From: an uncultured Bacteroidales bacterium
Lineage (GTDB): Bacteria; Bacteroidota; Bacteroidia; Bacteroidales; Muribaculaceae
NCBI GenBank assembly: GCA_902782465.1
Contig: CACZNH010000017.1
Coordinates: 1 to 42,176 of the forward strand
Direction of reading: 5' to 3'
Length of the DNA: 42,176 nucleotides
The position numbers were made by a program, and so were the translations under genes. This document shows positions 1 through 8,221 of this stretch, one piece after another. How positions within the stretch are numbered: the stretch's first letter is position 1; each line of letters opens with the position of its first letter. The notes beneath the pieces are model-generated. The model had not been told where the DNA came from. It worked only from the letters and a program-made list of their open reading frames with translations, and ran no database searches.

Positions 1-1
1 C

Positions 2-541
2 GGTATGCTGGTTGTCTATAACTGTATCGTCGGTGGTGCCATCGATGCACGCTTCATCCCCGCCATCGTTAAGGGTATCATGGACCGCATGGAGCAGGGT
101 CCCTTGACCGGTAGCTACGCTCGCGACGTGCGCGTCTGCATCTACGATGGTAAGATGCACCCGGTTGACAGTAACGAAATCTCCTTCCGTCTGGCAGCAC
201 GTAACGCCTTCTCGGCAGCATTCCGCGATGCTAACCCCAAGGTGCTCGAGCCCGTCTATGACGTCGAGATCCTGTTGCCCGGCGACTGCATGGGTGGTGT
301 ACAGAGCGACCTGCAGGGCCGCCGCGGCATCATGATGGACATGTCGAGCGCTAACGGCATGGAGCGCGTTAAGGCACGCATCCCCCTGAAGGAGATGTCG
401 AGCTATAGCACCGCCCTGAGCTCTATCTCGGGTGGCCGCGCTTCCTTCAACATGAAGTTCTCGAGCTACGAGCTCGTGCCCGCCGACGTGCAGGCTCAGC
501 TGCTCAAGGAGTACGAGGAGAGCAAGCAGGACGAGGATTAA
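2..541 (+). CDS. Elongation factor G-type GTPase, C-terminal part (domains IV-V)
   Basis: This gene is cut by the left window edge; only the last 179 codons are present, read from base 2. The residues VVYNCIVGGAIDARFIPAIVKGIMD match the domain IV region of EF-G that reaches the decoding centre. The later stretch from VYDVEILLPGDCMGGVQSDL through RGIMMDM is the domain V core. The end KQDED is a normal acidic EF-G-like tail. EF-G drives ribosomal translocation; many Bacteroidales carry more than one EF-G paralogue. The GTPase domain is outside the window, so I cannot tell whether this is the canonical fusA or a second copy. A hairpin follows the stop directly. Confidence 0.85.
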   Translation, partial: GMLVVYNCIVGGAIDARFIPAIVKGIMDRMEQGPLTGSYARDVRVCIYDGKMHPVDSNEISFRLAARNAFSAAFRDANPKVLEPVYDVEILLPGDCMGGVQSDLQGRRGIMMDMSSANGMERVKARIPLKEMSSYSTALSSISGGRASFNMKFSSYELVPADVQAQLLKEYEESKQDED

Positions 542-566
542 TATCCCGCCGTTCTACACATTATAT

Positions 567-600
567 AATTATGGGCGACCCATCCGGGCCGCCCATAATT
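567..600 (+). terminator. Hairpin terminator after the EF-G-type gene
   Basis: An 11-bp stem (AATTATGGGCG with CGCCCATAATT) starts 26 nt after the stop codon and has further CCC/GGG pairing in the loop. The T-rich tail is weak (TTACAT), so termination may be partial. Its position between two convergent genes fits a shared terminator. Confidence 0.6.
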
Positions 601-691
601 TACATGATGAGCCCAAAAACAAATCAATGCTCTAGAGCCTGTCATGGCAACTAAAGCATTGAATCGTAATCAGGTTTATCTATTGAACCGA

Positions 692-1435
692 TCAGTCGGT
701 GATAAAGTCGTTCTTGACGGTTGCCTCCAGGTCGCGGCTCATCTTCTTCCACTCCTTGGAGTTGATGTAGTCCATAATGATGTGGGCGTGCTTGACGTTG
801 TGCATGTCGGTGCCCAGGTAATCGACCAGGCCGTTCTTGACAAGCCACAGGGCACTCTCACGAGCCTCCTCGCCAAAGTATCCCGTAAACGACAGTATGT
901 TGATCTGGAAACGGGCACCGGCATTGTGCAGCTGCTCGTAGCGCTTGTGACGGCGTGAGTAGTAGGGATAGCGTTCGGGATGTGCCAATATCGTCCTGTA
1001 GCCCTTGACCTGCATGTCAAACAGCAGCTCGTCAAGGTTCATCAGTTCCTGCTGGAAAGAGTTCTCTAGCAGGATATGGTTGCCAGGCATGGGAATGAGG
1101 TGGTCGGCAGCATATTCCTTGTCAAAGTATTCGTCCATACGATACTCTGCGCTCAGGAAAAGCTCCATATCCATACCTTCGTCGGTGACAGCGTCCTTGA
1201 GCTTCAGGAAGGCGTCAGTTAAGGTCTCGCGCGTGTTCTCGAAGGTGATAGCAGTGACATGTGACGTGAGAATCACACGCTTGATGCCCATCTCGGCCTC
1301 GGCTCGCAGCATGTCGAGCGATTGCTCGATAGACTGTGAACCGTGGTCCACGCCAGGCAGAATATGGCAATGCACATCTGTATTGTAAAACAGTTTTACC
1401 TGTTCCTTATTTCGTCTAAACAGTTTGCCAAACAT
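692..1435 (-). CDS. CpsB/YwqE-type PHP-domain tyrosine-protein phosphatase
   Basis: This is a 247-residue protein of the CpsB/CapC/YwqE family. These are manganese-dependent PHP-fold phosphatases that remove phosphate from tyrosine kinases controlling capsule or exopolysaccharide export. The N-terminal metal motif is clear: D20-x-H22-x-H24-ILPGVD30-HG. Other expected ligands follow (ILAHPERY near residue 151 and LGTDMHN near 213). The length is normal for the family and no signal peptide is seen, so it should be cytoplasmic. No capsule genes lie beside it here. A promoter with both boxes lies about 45 nt upstream of the start. The substrate in this organism is inferred from the family only. 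Confidence 0.85.
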   Translation of the reverse strand: MFGKLFRRNKEQVKLFYNTDVHCHILPGVDHGSQSIEQSLDMLRAEAEMGIKRVILTSHVTAITFENTRETLTDAFLKLKDAVTDEGMDMELFLSAEYRMDEYFDKEYAADHLIPMPGNHILLENSFQQELMNLDELLFDMQVKGYRTILAHPERYPYYSRRHKRYEQLHNAGARFQINILSFTGYFGEEARESALWLVKNGLVDYLGTDMHNVKHAHIIMDYINSKEWKKMSRDLEATVKNDFITD

Positions 1436-1480
1436 TGTTGATTTTCAGTAAGTATTTCTCAATACAAAAATTTTAACCCG

Positions 1481-1512
1481 CAAAGTTACTCATTTTTTAT
1501 ATTAATGTTCAA
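1481..1512 (-). promoter_or_regulatory. Promoter for the CpsB-type gene
   Basis: On the minus strand there is TTG (1510-1512), a 21-nt spacer and TAACTTTG (1481-1488). This is the Bacteroidetes primary sigma pattern. The leader would be about 40 nt. Confidence 0.6.
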
Positions 1513-1592
1513 AGAAAACCGATTTTTTTATCTTCAACACCATAATGTTTCAAAAAAAAGTGGAAAAGTTTCTCCAATTCAAAAAAACGTTG

Positions 1593-1600
1593 TACCTTTG
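1593..1600 (+). promoter_or_regulatory. -7 box (TACCTTTG) for rpmE2
   Basis: TACCTTTG matches the Bacteroidetes -7 element exactly. No convincing TTG lies 19-21 nt upstream, as often seen for ribosomal genes. Transcription from here would give a leader of about 140 nt before L31. Confidence 0.55.
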
Positions 1601-1631
1601 CGCGCCATTACAAAATTTGAGCAAGTCGAAT

Positions 1632-1704
1632 ACTATATGAGTTTACTCAGTATAGTTGAGGCACAGCCAAATTTATAGAAAAAAATGAGGCGTTTACCAC
1701 CGCC
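1632..1704 (+). promoter_or_regulatory. Structured leader of the L31 mRNA
   Basis: Within the 140-nt leader there is a 10-bp hairpin (1632-1641 with 1646-1656, four-base TTTA loop, one bulged G). A second small stem follows (GGCG 1689-1692 with CGCC 1701-1704). Ribosomal-protein leaders are often autoregulatory; that role is only an inference here, since the fold has not been matched to a known L31 leader family. Confidence 0.4.
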
Positions 1705-1744
1705 ACAAAATTGTAAGTTTAACATTTAAAGATATATCAAGAAA

Positions 1745-1999
1745 ATGAAGAAGGATATCCATCCCAGCAACTATCGCGAGGTTGCTTTCAAGGACATGTC
1801 TAACGAGGAGGTTTTCATCACTCGCAGCACTGTGAACACCAAGGAGACCATCGAAATCGACGGTACCACCTATCCCCTGGTTAAGCTCGAGATCACCAAC
1901 ACTTCTCACCCGTTCTTCACCGGCAAGCAGAAGCTCGTCGACACCGCAGGTCGCGTGGACAAGTTCATGCAGCGCTACGGCAACCGCAAGAAGAAATAA
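1745..1999 (+). CDS. rpmE2: 50S ribosomal protein L31, type B
   Basis: This is an 84-residue protein starting [19 protein letters not shown] and ending in a basic NRKKK tail. The order [14 protein letters not shown] and [11 protein letters not shown] is diagnostic for bacterial L31. The CxxC zinc ligands of type A L31 are missing, so this is the zinc-independent (type B) form. L31 sits on the 50S subunit and forms a bridge to the 30S head. The gene is monocistronic, with its own -7 box, a structured leader and two palindromes after the stop. Confidence 0.96.
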   Translation: MKKDIHPSNYREVAFKDMSNEEVFITRSTVNTKETIEIDGTTYPLVKLEITNTSHPFFTGKQKLVDTAGRVDKFMQRYGNRKKK

Positions 2000-2016
2000 G
2001 AAGACATCCCGTCAAC

Positions 2017-2090
2017 GCCGTGAGCGCTCACGGCCAGGACAATACAAGACACAGCGACGCGCCCTTCAACAACGAGGGCGCGCCGCTTGT
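2017..2090 (+). terminator. Palindrome plus terminator after rpmE2
   Basis: A perfect 18-nt palindrome (GCCGTGAGCGCTCACGGC, 2017-2034) comes first. It is followed by a GC-rich hairpin: AGCG-CGCGCCCT (2053-2065) with AGGGCGCG-CGCT (2075-2087), then TGTTATTATT. The second structure is a good factor-independent terminator in the + direction. Confidence 0.7.
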
Positions 2091-2110
2091 TATTATTCCA
2101 TGCGATATGA

Positions 2111-3214
2111 TTAGCCGTTGATAAATATCTCAGTTAAGCTCTTGAAATAACGCATGATAGTGGACATGAACTTAAAATCAAGGTTTGCATCAATCAAGAT
2201 AAAAACCATGACTAATGCCGCAAACATAAGAATCACATATTTAAGTCTCTTCTTGCCCCCTTGCCACGACCTGCGATTGATAGCATCAACAGCAACAAAA
2301 AAGATTATGCCCAAGACTGACATCCCGATGATTTTGGCTGATAAAGGTCCCACATTGATGCTCCCATCACTCATTACCTTGCCGGCAATGACCAGGGGCA
2401 AAGCGACGAAAAAGATGAGGATGTACATCATAACAAACATGGCAATTATGCGCCACAATGTGCCCCACCAGCCATAACCGAACAGTTGATGGTAGTCTAT
2501 CAGTATCACTAAAAACATGGTTGAGAATATGAGTGCCGTCATGATTGCATCAACATCCGAAACGTCCAACAACTTGATAACCAGCGAGCCGATAAAGATC
2601 CACACTAAAAACTGGACGGTCATAAATACCTGGATGAAAAAGCCTTGAGGCAGCGAGTGACCCGGATAGCGAGGTGCATACCGGAAGACCAACCATGTGG
2701 GAACAATCAATAATGAAAATAATGCCAAGAATGCCCACTCCATGTGATCAGAGAGCCAGTTTCCCAACGTTTCCAGATAATAAAGCACGCCGGTCGCGGT
2801 ACTCACCTCAGACTCAGGCTCATCCACCAGCCCCCAGAATTCCGGGAAAAACCATTGCCCAACGAAAAAGAGGACTACAGCTACAATCACCAGCATCTTG
2901 ACCGGTGGAAAACTCACTTGACGCTTGCCGCTGATGTAATCGCGAATCAGATAACCCGGGCGCCACAACAGTTGCCACAACGTGTAGGGCAACGAGCGGG
3001 TGCCCACGCCCCACACGTCCAGGACGCCCTGCCAAACACTGCGCCAATTCATGGGGCCATGGATGGCCTTCTGCCCGCAACGGGGGCAATAATTGTTATC
3101 GCTCTCGGCACCACAGTTGTGACACACATGATGCTCATGGGTGTCGTGATAGTCTAACGGCTGTTGCTGCCACTGACGAAAACGCTGATATTTTTCATTT
3201 AAAATACCCATCAT
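2111..3214 (-). CDS. DUF3667 membrane protein with zinc ribbon
   Basis: This 367-residue protein has a four-cysteine zinc ribbon near its N-terminus (CHNCG...CPRCG, about residues 31-47). A conserved region (HGPMNWRSVWQGVLDVWG, then RPGYLIRDYISGKR) follows. After it come a first membrane segment (about 105-125) and four or five more helices. This layout is the DUF3667 family, common in Bacteroidetes and without a known function. Its start overlaps the stop of the upstream gene by 4 nt (ATGA), so the two are translationally coupled. ATG codons at 3212-3214 and 3209-3211 are both possible starts. Confidence 0.8.
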   Translation of the reverse strand: MMGILNEKYQRFRQWQQQPLDYHDTHEHHVCHNCGAESDNNYCPRCGQKAIHGPMNWRSVWQGVLDVWGVGTRSLPYTLWQLLWRPGYLIRDYISGKRQVSFPPVKMLVIVAVVLFFVGQWFFPEFWGLVDEPESEVSTATGVLYYLETLGNWLSDHMEWAFLALFSLLIVPTWLVFRYAPRYPGHSLPQGFFIQVFMTVQFLVWIFIGSLVIKLLDVSDVDAIMTALIFSTMFLVILIDYHQLFGYGWWGTLWRIIAMFVMMYILIFFVALPLVIAGKVMSDGSINVGPLSAKIIGMSVLGIIFFVAVDAINRRSWQGGKKRLKYVILMFAALVMVFILIDANLDFKFMSTIMRYFKSLTEIFING

Positions 3215-3819
3215 TCAACATTGATGGTGTCGTCCTCGGCAACGGGCTGTGGAACAACAGATTGAGACGGCTGGGTGATGGCGCGGCGCACGCGGCGTTC
3301 GGCCAGATATTCCTGCAGGCTGGTGAAGTTGAAAAGCAGCAGGCAGATACCCGTGATGAGCACTACGGTTGATACATTCTCGCGCAGGGGTGCTACCGTG
3401 AGCGACAACACACCGCACAAGGCCACCACGACCGGGCACAGGTAATACCAACCCTTGATGCTGAGAGCCCCCCTTGACAAGGACAGATAAACAATGTGAA
3501 ACAATCCCAGCACGATGAGCAACATGCCCATAAGCATCTGCAGGATTTCGTCAAACAGGTGTGCCTTGATCATCATCACCAAGCCGAAGCACAGGCCGCC
3601 CACGGCAGGCAGCACACCCATGTAGTCGGCGCTGGTGCGGGCATCGGCATGTCGCACGGCGACCATGATGAGATAGACCACAGCGGGCAACATGAACATC
3701 GCGCCCATCACACGGCAGCCCCACAACAAAACGTCGGGCACATGGTGGAACATGATGAGAATAATGCCTGCCAGCAGTAAAACCACATTTGTCAGGAGGT
3801 TAATACTTACTTTTTTCAT
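3211..3819 (-). CDS. Predicted inner-membrane protein (HdeD/DUF308-like)
   Basis: This is a 202-residue protein with about six membrane helices in three hairpins, then a short soluble tail ending DDTINVE. I start it at MKKVSINLLTNVVLLLAG, which gives a normal first helix. A longer reading from 3876 adds 19 residues (MKYFCGKIINN...) that look like leader sequence. The paired-helix pattern resembles HdeD/DUF308 proteins, but the match is by topology only. It is the first gene of an operon with the DUF3667 protein. No function can be assigned. Confidence 0.7.
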   Translation of the reverse strand: MKKVSINLLTNVVLLLAGIILIMFHHVPDVLLWGCRVMGAMFMLPAVVYLIMVAVRHADARTSADYMGVLPAVGGLCFGLVMMIKAHLFDEILQMLMGMLLIVLGLFHIVYLSLSRGALSIKGWYYLCPVVVALCGVLSLTVAPLRENVSTVVLITGICLLLFNFTSLQEYLAERRVRRAITQPSQSVVPQPVAEDDTINVE

Positions 3820-3913
3820 TAGTATATCAGCTTTAAGCGGGAGGTTGTTAATAATTTTTCCACAAAAATATTTCAAAATCGTCGAATCATCAAAAAAATC
3901 ACAAAAAAAGTAT

Positions 3914-3921
3914 TATCTTTG
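3914..3921 (+). promoter_or_regulatory. -7 box (TATCTTTG) only 6 nt before the lipid kinase ATG
   Basis: TATCTTTG matches the Bacteroidetes -7 element. The next bases are CAGGGA and then ATG (3928). A start of transcription 4-7 nt after the box falls on or next to the start codon. No clear TTG is present at the expected upstream distance. Confidence 0.5.
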
Positions 3922-3927
3922 CAGGGA

Positions 3928-4833
3928 ATGGAAGAGAAACGAAAACACATACTCGCCATCATCAACCCTGTGTCGGGAACCGGCAGCAAGGACAAGATAC
4001 CTCGCCTTATCGACACGGTCATCGACCAGGAGAAAAACGATGTGAGCATCATCATGACCGAGTATGCCGGCCATGCAACTGAAATCGCAGCGCAAGCTGT
4101 GCAAGACGGCATCGACGTGGTGGTCGCCATCGGTGGTGACGGCACGGTCAATGAGGTGGGTACCGCCCTGGTGGGCACCGACACCGCGCTGGCCATTGTG
4201 CCTTGCGGGTCGGGGAACGGCCTGGCGCGCCATCTGCGCATCTCGATGAATGCCAGTCGAGCGCTACAGGTACTCAACAACGGCGTGACGGGACGTTTTG
4301 ACTACTGTACGGTCAACGGCAAGCCCTTCTTCTGCACCTGTGGCATGGGCTTTGACGCAGCTGTCAGTTACAAGTTCTCGAACGAGGGCACTCGTGGCTT
4401 TATCACCTATATCAAGACAACACTGGCTGAGTACTTCAAATACAAGGCCCAAGACTACATCATCGACATCGACGGGAACCGCCTCGAGGAGCGAGCCTTT
4501 GTCATTGCGTGCTGCAATGCGGCACAATATGGCAACAATGCCTACATCGCCCCGCGTGCGACCATGCAGGACGGCCTCATTGATGTGACGGTGATGCACG
4601 GTTTCAACCTTGCCCAGAGTCCATTGATTGGAGCCAGGCTCTTCCTGCGTTCATTGGACAAGGACCGTCATGTGAGCATCTACCGTGGCAAGCGCGTGGT
4701 CATCGAGCGCAGGGACGAAGACGTCATGCACATCGACGGAGACCCGATGATAATGCCTGCCAAGGTGGTCATTGAGAACGTGAACAAGGGCATCAGCATC
4801 CTGGTGCCGCCCACACTGCCTGATGATGTATAA
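3928..4833 (+). CDS. YegS/DgkB-type diacylglycerol (lipid) kinase
   Basis: This 301-residue cytoplasmic lipid kinase has the family's ATP-binding signatures in order. They are NPVSGTGSKDK (residues 13-23), GGDGTVNE (69-76), PCGSGNGLARHL (92-103) and CGMGFDAAVSYKF. These enzymes phosphorylate diacylglycerol or a related lipid with ATP, returning lipid to phospholipid synthesis. I choose ATG 3928: a TTG at 3919 is in frame, but it lies inside the promoter box and cannot be transcribed from it. The next Met is past the catalytic motif. The glycogen operon begins 38 nt downstream with no obvious promoter, so read-through is possible. Confidence 0.88.
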   Translation: MEEKRKHILAIINPVSGTGSKDKIPRLIDTVIDQEKNDVSIIMTEYAGHATEIAAQAVQDGIDVVVAIGGDGTVNEVGTALVGTDTALAIVPCGSGNGLARHLRISMNASRALQVLNNGVTGRFDYCTVNGKPFFCTCGMGFDAAVSYKFSNEGTRGFITYIKTTLAEYFKYKAQDYIIDIDGNRLEERAFVIACCNAAQYGNNAYIAPRATMQDGLIDVTVMHGFNLAQSPLIGARLFLRSLDKDRHVSIYRGKRVVIERRDEDVMHIDGDPMIMPAKVVIENVNKGISILVPPTLPDDV

Positions 4834-4871
4834 CTAAAAGTTATGAACTAGATATTTAAACCATAATAAAG

Positions 4872-6830
4872 ATGAGTTATCTGAAATTTGACAAAAACCT
4901 GATGATCAACCTAGAGCAATCGCTGCCCAAGGAGATGTTGCGCACTAACCAGTCGGGTGCCTATCACTGCACTACCATTGTTGGCTGCAACACCCGCAAG
5001 CAGCACGGCCTGTTGGTCATTCCCGTGCCTGAGCTTGATGACAACAACCACGTATTGTTGTCCACGCTTGACGAGACCGTCATCCAGCACGGAGCACCAT
5101 TCAATCTGGGTCTGCACCGCTATAAGGGCGACACTTACAGTCCAAACGGCCACAAATACATCCGCGAATATGACTGCGAGCGCGTGCCCACCACGACCTA
5201 TCGCGTGGGCGGCGTAATCCTCAAGAAGGAGAAAATCTTCATCACCCACGAGAACCGCATCCTCATCCGCTACACGCTGGTGGATGCCCACTCGGCAACG
5301 ACGCTGCAGTTCAGGCCGTTCCTGGCCTTCCGCAACGCCAATGACCTGTGTGTTGAGAACGCCGTTGCCAGCCGCGACTACCAGGAGGTATCCAACGGTA
5401 TCGCCACCTGCATGTATAACGGCTATCCCACCCTGTACATGCAGATGAACCACAAGCCCCGCTTTGTGTTTGACCCGCACTGGTACAAGAACATCGAGTA
5501 CATCAAGGACCAGGAGCGCGGCATCCCGTACAGCGAGGACCTGTATGTGCCCGGCTATTTCGAGGTAGAAATCAAGAAGGGTGAGCCGCTCATCTTCTCG
5601 GCAGGCATCGAGGAGGTCAACACCAGAACGCTGACCAAGATGTATGAGGACGAAATCAAGCCGCGCACACCGCGCACGAGTTTCTACAACTGCATGAAGA
5701 ACAGCGCCAAGCAGTTCTACATCACCAATAAGGAAGGCCACTACCTGCTGGCCGGCTATCCCTGGTTCAAAATCCGAGCCCGCGATGAGTTTATCGCCTT
5801 GCCGGGTTGCACGTTGTCGGTACACCACCGCCAGGACTTCGAACTCATCATGGACACCGCCCAACGCGCCCTCAACGACTGGATGCGCGACGGCACCCTG
5901 GATAAGCACCTTGACGGCCTGGAACTGCCTGATATCCCCCTGTGGGCCATCTGGGCTGTCCAGCGTTATGCCCATGACCTGAATGCCGATGCTGCCCGCG
6001 AGCGCTACGGCAAGCTGGTCAAGGACCTCATCAACTTCGTCACCGACGGACATCATCCCAACCTGAAGCTGGAGCACAACGGCCTGCTGACGACCGACGG
6101 CACCCAGCGCCCCGTCTCGTGGATGAACAGCACCCACCCCGATGGCACTCCGTTGATTCCCCGCACGGGTTATCTTGTGGAATTCAACGCATTGTGGTAC
6201 AATGCCCTCAGGTTTGCCGTGGAGGAACTCTTCGGTGAGATTGAAGAGGAGAAAGCATTCGTCGAGCGCTGCAACGAGATAGCCGAAAAGTGCAAGCCCG
6301 CCTTCCTCGAGACATTCATGACCGACTACGGATACCTGTATGACTATGTGAACGGCAGCTACACCGACCTGAGCGTGCGTCCCAACATGGTGATTGCCGC
6401 CGCTGCTGACTACAGTCCGCTGGACCGTCGCCAGCGCAAGCGCGTGCTCGACATCGCCACCCGCGAGCTGTTGACGCCTAAGGGATTGCGCACCTTGAGT
6501 CCTAACAGCTATGGCTATATACCCTGGTATCTGGGCACTCCCGAAGAGCGCCAGACGGCCTACTATGCCGGCAGTGCACGTCCCTGGCTGATGGACTTCT
6601 ACAGCAAGGCCTACATCCGCGTCTTCGGTCTCAACAGCATTTCCTTTATTGAAAGGATGATGATTGGCTTTGAGGACGAGATGAAGGAAGGCTGCATCGG
6701 CTCGCTGAGTGAACTCTACGACGGTAATCCGCCGTTCATCGGCCGCGGTGCCGTGAGCTTCGCTCCCAACGTGGGCGGCATCCTGCGTGTGCTGCGCACC
6801 TTCAAGAACCTGCACATCATTGACGAATAA
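4872..6830 (+). CDS. Glycogen debranching enzyme (amylo-alpha-1,6-glucosidase, GH133-type)
   Basis: This 652-residue protein has two parts. The N-terminal half (about 1-270) is the GDE_N-type beta-rich domain with NQSGAYHCTTIVGCNTRKQHG. The C-terminal half is an (alpha/alpha)6 amylo-1,6-glucosidase domain with AGYPWFKIRARDEFIALPG (about 295-313) and a late SARPWLMDFYSKAYIRVFG. It removes alpha-1,6 branch stubs from glycogen. It is the first of three consecutive + genes for alpha-glucan metabolism. Single-domain bacterial enzymes of this size lack the 4-alpha-glucanotransferase part of eukaryotic debranchers. The protein has no signal peptide, as expected for cytoplasmic glycogen turnover. Confidence 0.9.
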   Translation: MSYLKFDKNLMINLEQSLPKEMLRTNQSGAYHCTTIVGCNTRKQHGLLVIPVPELDDNNHVLLSTLDETVIQHGAPFNLGLHRYKGDTYSPNGHKYIREYDCERVPTTTYRVGGVILKKEKIFITHENRILIRYTLVDAHSATTLQFRPFLAFRNANDLCVENAVASRDYQEVSNGIATCMYNGYPTLYMQMNHKPRFVFDPHWYKNIEYIKDQERGIPYSEDLYVPGYFEVEIKKGEPLIFSAGIEEVNTRTLTKMYEDEIKPRTPRTSFYNCMKNSAKQFYITNKEGHYLLAGYPWFKIRARDEFIALPGCTLSVHHRQDFELIMDTAQRALNDWMRDGTLDKHLDGLELPDIPLWAIWAVQRYAHDLNADAARERYGKLVKDLINFVTDGHHPNLKLEHNGLLTTDGTQRPVSWMNSTHPDGTPLIPRTGYLVEFNALWYNALRFAVEELFGEIEEEKAFVERCNEIAEKCKPAFLETFMTDYGYLYDYVNGSYTDLSVRPNMVIAAAADYSPLDRRQRKRVLDIATRELLTPKGLRTLSPNSYGYIPWYLGTPEERQTAYYAGSARPWLMDFYSKAYIRVFGLNSISFIERMMIGFEDEMKEGCIGSLSELYDGNPPFIGRGAVSFAPNVGGILRVLRTFKNLHIIDE

Positions 6831-6854
6831 ACCAAACAGAGGAGGAAACAAGAT

Positions 6855-8117
6855 ATGAAAGCATTAATGTTCGGCTGGGAATTTCCGCCTCACATCCTGG
6901 GAGGACTGGGAACAGCAAGTTACGGACTCACCAAGGGCATGTGGGAGAATGGTGACATGGACATCACCTTTGTCATCCCCAAGCCCTGGGGCGACGAGCC
7001 CAAAGATTTCGCCAACATCATCGGCGCCAACAGCACACCTGTGGCATGGCGCGACGTGAACATGGACTATGTTCAGGCCCGCATCGGTGATGTGATGGAT
7101 CCACAGTTGTACTACAGACTGCGTGACCACATCTACGGCGATTTCAACTACATGAGCACCAACGACCTGGGCTGTATTGAGTTCTCAGGCCGTTATCCCG
7201 AGAACCTGCTCGAGGAAATCAACAACTACAGCATCGTGGCGGGTGTCATTGCCCGCACGGTTGACTGCGACGTCATCCACAGCCATGACTGGCTCACCTA
7301 TCCTGCCGGCATACATGCCAAGCAGGTGACGGGCAAGCCGCTGGTCATCCACGTGCATGCCACCGACTTTGACCGCTCCCGCGGCAACGTCAACCCCACG
7401 GTCTTCAGCATCGAGAAGGACGGCATGAACCATGCCGACCACATCATCACGGTGAGCAACCTGACACGTCGCACCGTCATTGAGAAATACGGCATCAGCC
7501 CTGACAAGGTGACCACCGTCCACAACGCCGTGGAGCCCCTTAGCGAGGAATTGCTCAACCTGGAAGCTCCTCCGGGCAAGACCAGCAAGGTCATTACCTT
7601 CCTGGGCCGCATCACCATGCAGAAAGGCCCTGAGTACTTCGTCGAGGCCGCTGCCCAGGTGCTGCACAAGGTAAACAATGCCCAGTTCGTCATGGCCGGC
7701 AGCGGCGACATGATGGACAAGATGATACGCCTTGCCGCCAAGCGCGACATCGCCGACCGTTTCCACTTCACAGGCTTCCTGAAAGGCAAGCAGGTGTATG
7801 AGATGTTGGCAGCCAGCGACGTGTATATCATGCCGTCGGTGAGCGAGCCGTTCGGCATCTCGCCGCTGGAGGCGATGCAGATGGGCGTGCCGTCAATCAT
7901 CAGCAAGCAGAGCGGCTGTGCCGAAATCCTGGACAATGTCATCAAGATTGACTACTGGGACATCAACGCCATGGCCGATGCCATCTACAGCATCATCGAG
8001 TATCCGGCGATGTACAACGAGCTGCGCGAGCAGGGTCTTGCCGAGGTGAACCAAATCACCTGGGACAAGGCCGGTGCCAAGGTAATTGACATCTACCGTC
8101 GCCTCATCAACCGCTAA
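6855..8117 (+). CDS. GT4-family glycosyltransferase, probable glycogen synthase-like
   Basis: This 420-residue GT-B fold protein starts MKALMFGWEFPPHILGGLGT, with the family's glycine loop at G16-G17-L-G19. It carries the retaining-transferase motif E331-PFGISPL-E339 in the nucleotide-sugar half. HSHDWLTYPAGIHAKQ and the HVHATDFDRSRGN region fit alpha-glucan transferases. Its place between a debranching enzyme and a GH57 amylase supports transfer of glucose to glycogen. The donor (ADP-glucose or UDP-glucose) cannot be read from the sequence. An unusually good Shine-Dalgarno (GGAGGA, 6841-6846) lies 8 nt before the ATG. Confidence 0.87.
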   Translation: MKALMFGWEFPPHILGGLGTASYGLTKGMWENGDMDITFVIPKPWGDEPKDFANIIGANSTPVAWRDVNMDYVQARIGDVMDPQLYYRLRDHIYGDFNYMSTNDLGCIEFSGRYPENLLEEINNYSIVAGVIARTVDCDVIHSHDWLTYPAGIHAKQVTGKPLVIHVHATDFDRSRGNVNPTVFSIEKDGMNHADHIITVSNLTRRTVIEKYGISPDKVTTVHNAVEPLSEELLNLEAPPGKTSKVITFLGRITMQKGPEYFVEAAAQVLHKVNNAQFVMAGSGDMMDKMIRLAAKRDIADRFHFTGFLKGKQVYEMLAASDVYIMPSVSEPFGISPLEAMQMGVPSIISKQSGCAEILDNVIKIDYWDINAMADAIYSIIEYPAMYNELREQGLAEVNQITWDKAGAKVIDIYRRLINR

Positions 8118-8128
8118 ACCAACTTTTA

Positions 8129-8184
8129 AACTACGAATTACACGAATTTAGCAAATTTGAGAATGGGCGTCATTCGTAGTTAAA
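8129..8184. repeat. Palindromic intergenic element, family A, copy 1
   Basis: AACTACGAAT (8129-8138) and ATTCGTAGTT (8172-8181) are inverted arms; the pairing extends outward into TTTAA/TTAAA. The same ends occur at 15195-15272. It fills most of the spacer between the GT4 and GH57 genes. Confidence 0.75.
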
Positions 8185-8221
8185 ACTTAAGAACGAGAAA
8201 AATAATTAAAACTCAATAGAT

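Noticed and set aside
34-541. The EF-G-type sequence as a truncated pseudogene.
   Set aside because: It is cut only by the window edge; the visible part is intact and ends normally.
1745-1999. Zinc-binding (type A) L31.
   Set aside because: No cysteine pairs are present in the protein.
4911-6851. A 646-codon open frame on the minus strand opposite the debranching enzyme gene.
   Set aside because: It is the shadow of a GC-rich coding gene. It has no family motif, and the plus-strand reading gives a complete GDE protein.
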